A DNA stretch of 64,000 nt from Archegozetes longisetosus (Eukaryota; Arthropoda; Arachnida; Sarcoptiformes; Trhypochthoniidae), in contig JAEMBT020000001.1 of NCBI GenBank assembly GCA_018873245.2, forward strand, positions 4,092,001 to 4,156,000, given 5' to 3'. Below, piece after piece: positions 58,872 through 64,000 of this stretch (its first letter is position 1; each line of letters starts with the position of its first letter). A program made the position numbers and the translations under genes. A model generated the notes under the pieces. That model was not told the DNA's origin, did not search any database, and saw only the letters and a program-made list of their open reading frames with translations.

Positions 58872-60285
58872 ATAAATTTACTGAGATATGTTGAGATCGT
58901 CAATATATTGAATTTTAAATGTTATTTTTCTATATCGTGAACATCCAATATCTTATATAGTGAAATTAAATGTATATTTTTGTTAATACTAAAATTTTCT
59001 TGGTTTGTAATAAGTGTAAATATAGTATTTTCCGTTAAAATAGAATGGACAGTAATTTCTCTACTTTGAGTTAAAAAATGGCCCAATTATCATATAGATA
59101 TAAACTAAATTGTAACTTCTAGTTACCACCGTAACTGCTTAAAGGTACGCGTACCCACCAGTATATCTCATTTTGAGTGTAAGTTTGACAAAAATGTAAA
59201 AAATTCAGTGCAAATTAAGTCGATTCAGTTATAAATAAGATTAACCAGCTTTAATAAAGACGAAAGTATCTTAATTCTAATATTTACTCCCTATTATTTA
59301 ATTCGAAATTCCTATTGGTGCTCCGCCAAATTTTTCGTGGCCAAACTAGCCAAATTCTCTAGTTAGGCACTACCTTTAAATTAAGATCCATTACATTTTA
59401 TTACGAAACTAATGGATGTGTTCATTAAAGTGTTTAGACGTTATATCAAACAATGAGATCGTAAATTCTAATAACTTTATCGAATGCATTCAAATCTTGA
59501 TGTGAAATCGGTCAGATTTAATAGTGAAAGCGCTTGAGATGTAACGAATTACCTCTGATGAGAGAGACATTAGACGTCAATACTGGATTAACAACGAATA
59601 AGAGAACCCAATGGAACATCAAAACTTTTCTCATTCGTACTATTTTGATGAAAGCCCTGTGAAAAAAACTATTAGAAAAGCTAATTTGAACTCTTAAGTT
59701 GTTAGCATAAATCGAAGATAAAGAAACGGAATTCAATAAAAATGGTGTTAATGGAAGTTGAGCGCAGTTTGAATTTTCATCTACACCCCGTGAATGTTTT
59801 GTACGAGTCATTGGAATAATATTTTTAGGGTTGATTAATATGTACTTTTCAAACAGGACATTTGTAATTTTGTCTTTAAACTTAAAGAATGATTAAAGGT
59901 ACATTTTATGCCAAAAGATTTTTATGTAAGCACTGAAGTATTAATAGTTAACCTTGTATTGGTAAGTATGAGAACAAAGTATTACTTTTATTGACTAGTT
60001 TCACTTATTCTTTGTTAACCTAGTACAGTTAAAAACAATGGCATTTATCGTGTTGTCTATTCAGGCACAACTCACGCTTATTTTTGCAAGAACACTAATA
60101 ATTTTGGAACCTATAAATGGAGTGACAAGCATTCAACCTAACCTATCAACAATTACTATTGGATGTTTAAACTAGTAATATGTATAGTTTTATTTTTGGG
60201 GCCCTTCAAATTTGATTATGCTAATATTTAATAGGAAAGAAAGGAGACAGAAATTGTTTCGACTCAAAAAGATGGGTCATTCTAC
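58872..60285. other. AT-rich intergenic DNA
   Basis: No supported gene. The frame at 59518-59811 on the minus strand has no recognised domain. Confidence 0.4.
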
Positions 60286-60293
60286 AGTATACG

Positions 60294-60756
60294 TAGAGAT
60301 AATGATTTTCGGTATTATTTATTTTAGAAATTCAGCGGTCAAAATCGGTTGCATCAATTTATTTAGAAATTCGGTTATTTTCGGCATCGAAAAAAAATTA
60401 TTAAAACTTTACATCAAAATTCAGTTTAAAAATTAATAATCAAGAATATCTTCTACATCACTTTTGAAATACATAATCATTTCCATTGAAGTTGTCTCAC
60501 CATTCATTTTATATCTTTTAGGATTCTGAATGTCATAAAGTTTACTGAATGATCTTTCGGCGTCTAAACTATTTGTTGTATACATAAGTAATTAATTGCT
60601 ATAGATTTTAAATTTTATCATTGTTTATTCCCTATTAAGCATAGTTAATCCCTAAGAAACATTCGGTTAACTTCGGTGTGTGACCGAAAGCTTTGATAAA
60701 ATTTCGGCGGTTGGAATCGGTTAAAATAGGTTTCAAACCGATAATCATTATCTCTA
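60294..60756 (-). mobile_element. hAT element, internally deleted, with transposase 3' end
   Basis: 463 bp with inverted ends TAGAGATAATGATTTTCGG (one mismatch between ends) and an 8-bp target duplication with one mismatch (AGTATACG at 60286-60293, AGCATACG at 60757-60764). The ends are rich in CGGT/ACCG subterminal words. On the minus strand (about 60597-60432) it encodes the C-terminal hAT dimerisation motif, SLDAERSFSKLYDIQNPKRY to a stop after DVEDILDY. All upstream transposase parts are missing. Confidence 0.85.
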
Positions 60757-60764
60757 AGCATACG

Positions 60765-63700
60765 CCACTCCTGGACCTACAACAGCATACACTAACTAGC
60801 AGATTAGGTTAGTTAGGTGGGTTAAGTGAGTTATGTAAGTTAGGACTAGTTTCAACAGGTTAGATCTGATTTGGACAGGTAGGACAGTTAATATGAAAAA
60901 TGAAGTGGTGGTATATACTACCAAATTGAAAAGTAGACAAATATTTAGACATATACTTTTGTGTATAACAAAGATTTCCAATTAGAAACTATACTATAAG
61001 CTAAGCTTTCTCATCGTTCAGTTCTCTTTTTAAGCTGCAATTAAGGTTTTTATTTAGCGTGAAGTTTTAAACTATTTGTTCATATTAATATAATGACAAT
61101 ATGGAGTCTATACAGTCGACTAATTTAAGGGATATCCAGTGAAGTATATATTTGAAGTTTGTCTTCACTTTTGAATTTGGTAGAACTTTAGTAGGTCCAT
61201 GGGTGGCGTATACTGTAGAATTACCAAAAGATGATTTGAACTAAAATTTTGCGGAGTGTAAGCAAATCATCGACAGTTCTAAACATTTAACAAGAGAAGC
61301 TGTAAATTCAAATTGAGTCCATCTGAGCTTTCGAGTAATGAAATTAAACCAAATTCCTTGGTGTCAATATAAGTGAGATTCATAAGCGTTAAGTGTTAGG
61401 GAATTGTGTGTTTTGCTTATGTGCATAATATTGATCTTCTACGTCTAGCGCGCTAAGCGCACCATCTCTCTAGTTTAACCTAATTAACTTAATTTAGTGT
61501 ATAGTAAGATCAATACAAACTGTTGATTAGCTCAATGCACTTTGAAGCCAATTCTGTAGAATTTAACTCAAACTTTAATCAGTTACATAATGCCTATCAA
61601 ACGGCGCCCAAATAAAACTAACTGCAACGTCAACGACACCAAATACATATACAGTAATGGAAGAGCTTCTCTTGGAAATAAGTTTTGTTAGTCTCTTGTT
61701 GAAAAATCAAAGGACAGACAAGTAATCCATTCATTTTTTAAACAGATTTCGATAAAACATCTTCAATCGAATTCGAGACTCATTCCTAAAATTTTGAACC
61801 ATAACAACAATTTTCAAAGCTATGGGATCGCAATAAAAATAAGGATTTATTGCTCATGAATCCTATTCCTGACTTGCATCCAAAACGTGGCATTACTGCT
61901 TCGTGACATTTCCGTCATTTTTGCAAATCTGGCTCTGCGATAACATTTTATTAGTAGAGCTAAGAAAGTCTAGTCTCAGTTTTTAAAGTAATTTATCTTA
62001 GTTTTAAGAATAGTGCAGTTTAACGCAACTTGAAAACTGACAGAAGTTAAGCTAAAAATATAAGCTCATGCTCAGTGCTGGTAGCCAAGTTGATCAGAAA
62101 GCTAAAAGTCTGAAATGAAATACTAAGAATTTTCGGGAAAGACGCTAATCAGTATTCAAATCTCTACGAAATTGTCATAAGAATTTTAATTGATATTAAT
62201 GCAACGATAAGCAGTCAATTATTGCATCGAATAGTTTCAAAATTATTTGCAACATTTATTTTCAGTACAAACCTACACCTAAGCTTCAAAAAAAATCTCC
62301 TGATGGTTATAGTCCTTCATTCACTGCTTACAGCTATACTCGCGTTCCAACCACTTGTTAATTAACCCAATTTTTGATTAATTTCAACTTCCAAAAAGTT
62401 ATGTCTGTCACATCTAGATTACATATACCGGTATGCATTTAAATAATTCTTTATTAGAACTCAATAATAAGTGAAAATATAATGAACTTTTGAACGTTCA
62501 GGTGATGATGTGACCACTTGAATACTTAATAACCAGACTACTTTTGGCGCTAAATCTGGAATTAATGAATAAATACTCATACTATTTTAATATATGAAGA
62601 AGAGAGTAAGACCTCAGATCTTTTGAGAAAAATTTGTAACTCTTATGAATTTATAGGAAGGAAAGAATTTTTACATAAAGATATAATCTTCAAATCGTAT
62701 TACCCCATCAGTTAAGGAGGAGTAAGTCGAAATGGCCCATAAAAGTCTAGTGATGGATCAAATCGATAATACTTGTAGAAGAAAATCGAAGGCCGAAAAA
62801 ATTTGGACTATGCCTGTTCGTTTAAAAGATATGTTCACTCTTGCATAATTAACGTTCAACTGAGTTCTGAGCGGGTGGAGTATATTAAAAATCATGTGAC
62901 AGATGAAATCAATACTTCATGAAGAGATAAATCAAAATATATCAATATTTATTGGTATTACACATCCATTCATAAAATACATACATTTTGATTATAATTC
63001 ATGTTTTAACATAAACTGAGTGAGCGAGTCTTACTATTGATTCCTTCATCTTGGAATTTAGAATAAATAATACCTTTAGTAAATTTATCACTCATTCAAT
63101 AAAAAAGAAAAATACGGTTTAAACTTACTCTTCCATTAGTTCAGTTTTTATTTAAATATGTATTAGAATTAAAATGAGCACTTTACAACCTACATGGCTC
63201 ATTATTATCGATATATTTCGATTTTTCGCAACGAATAATATTGATTTTCTTAACGATCAATCAATTTGTTTGATTATTAAGATTAACTTAGAATTTCTCC
63301 AAATTTTTGGATCACACTGACTATAAGCAAAAATGTTTATCTTTATAAATATGCAGTCAACCTCTGTAATATTAAAACACAATTAAATATTGAATTAAAG
63401 GTCTAGAGAACTAATGGAAAATCACTAAAAAATTATCTGTTACATCATCATCATTGTTATTTTTATTATTATTAGAAACTACCTAAAAAGTAAAAAAAGA
63501 TTAAAAACATTTTGTCCGCAAAAACTTACAATTTTCCTCAAAAATAATTTTTTCATTCTTATCTTCACAATTTAAGATAATTTTAGCGTTTGTTCGTTAA
63601 CTTTTGATTCAGCGTCGAAGAGTCATCGCAATGCTTAATTTCGCAAAAGTTTTCAATTTCTAATTCATTTATAAGTTAGTTTTCTCATTAATTGAATGAA

Positions 63701-64000
63701 ATTATTTTGTTATTAGTGACATTAATAGAATATTAATATCTCCATAATTAGGTCTATATTCCAAGTCTTTTCGAAATAAAGCCTGGGAATTACATTGAGT
63801 TAATTAGAATTCGAAAATAAACTTGAAAAATACACATCGAAACAAAAATCAGAAATTATGGCTGAGGTTTTCAATGACAAAGCTGTCCTTCAGTTCTTAA
63901 CTTAGATTAGAAAATTGCAAAACTTTTAGTATTAGACTTGCACAAACAATTAGATTAGTATTTATCAGTATATTAAAAATGTTGTTAATAACTAATAATA
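60765..64000. other. AT-rich DNA to the window end
   Basis: No supported gene. A degenerate TTAGGTTAG-like stretch is at 60804-60845, and 61191-61225 is an inverted partner of the sequence around the hAT element. The rest shows nothing recognisable. Confidence 0.5.

Overview
The window reads as nuclear DNA of a small, AT-rich, intron-bearing invertebrate, most likely an arthropod. The support is indirect: two peritrophin-like chitin-binding genes, short GT-AG introns of about 50-140 bp, five TTAGG-type pentamers (the usual arthropod telomere unit), and a mix of Merlin, Tc1/mariner, hAT, Mutator-like and Ty3/gypsy elements. No bacterial operon, RNA gene or CRISPR array was recognised. The species cannot be named from the sequence.

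Layout. Positions 1-14500 are a graveyard of repeats: an intron-bearing Tc1/mariner-type transposase relic, solo-LTR candidates, a Merlin transposase with a spliced last exon, several copies of one interspersed repeat (called repeat A here), a decayed envelope-like region (5400-7566) lying between repeat A copies, a short unexplained ORF with a TATA box (8515-8931), a foldback element, a uracil-DNA-glycosylase-like fragment with a virus-type signature, and a second Merlin fragment. Positions 16377-25236 hold one Ty3/gypsy element whose two LTRs are almost identical, so it is a young insertion. From 25300 to 33875 is a nest: a coiled-coil gene remnant split by a hAT MITE, then a Mutator-like (MULE) gene with FAR1-like, SWIM and Ulp1-like parts, broken by two solo LTRs (one carrying a mariner deletion derivative) and by a nearly full-length Merlin element. 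From 34089 to 36050 lies a 5'-truncated glycoside hydrolase family 31 (MYORG-like) gene on the minus strand, then more Merlin debris.

The right part (41700-59000) is quieter and holds the best host genes, all on the plus strand, each with a TATA box 70-100 bp before the start codon: a secreted sushi/CCP-domain protein (41829-43269), a large mucin-like protein with three chitin-binding domains (48637-54691, probably with a 19-base first coding exon and a 3.5-kb intron), and a smaller paralogue (57838-58871). All three carry signal peptides; the two chitin-binding proteins probably act in cuticle or peritrophic matrix. The rest is AT-rich intergenic DNA with MITEs, a Tc1-like relic and a hAT relic.

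The most interesting signals are the tandem pair of membrane-glycoprotein-like fossils flanked by repeat A, the herpesvirus-like signature in the uracil-DNA glycosylase fragment, an LTR family always flanked by ATAT, the nested MULE locus, and a pair of extra cysteines gained or lost together between chitin-binding domains of the two paralogues.
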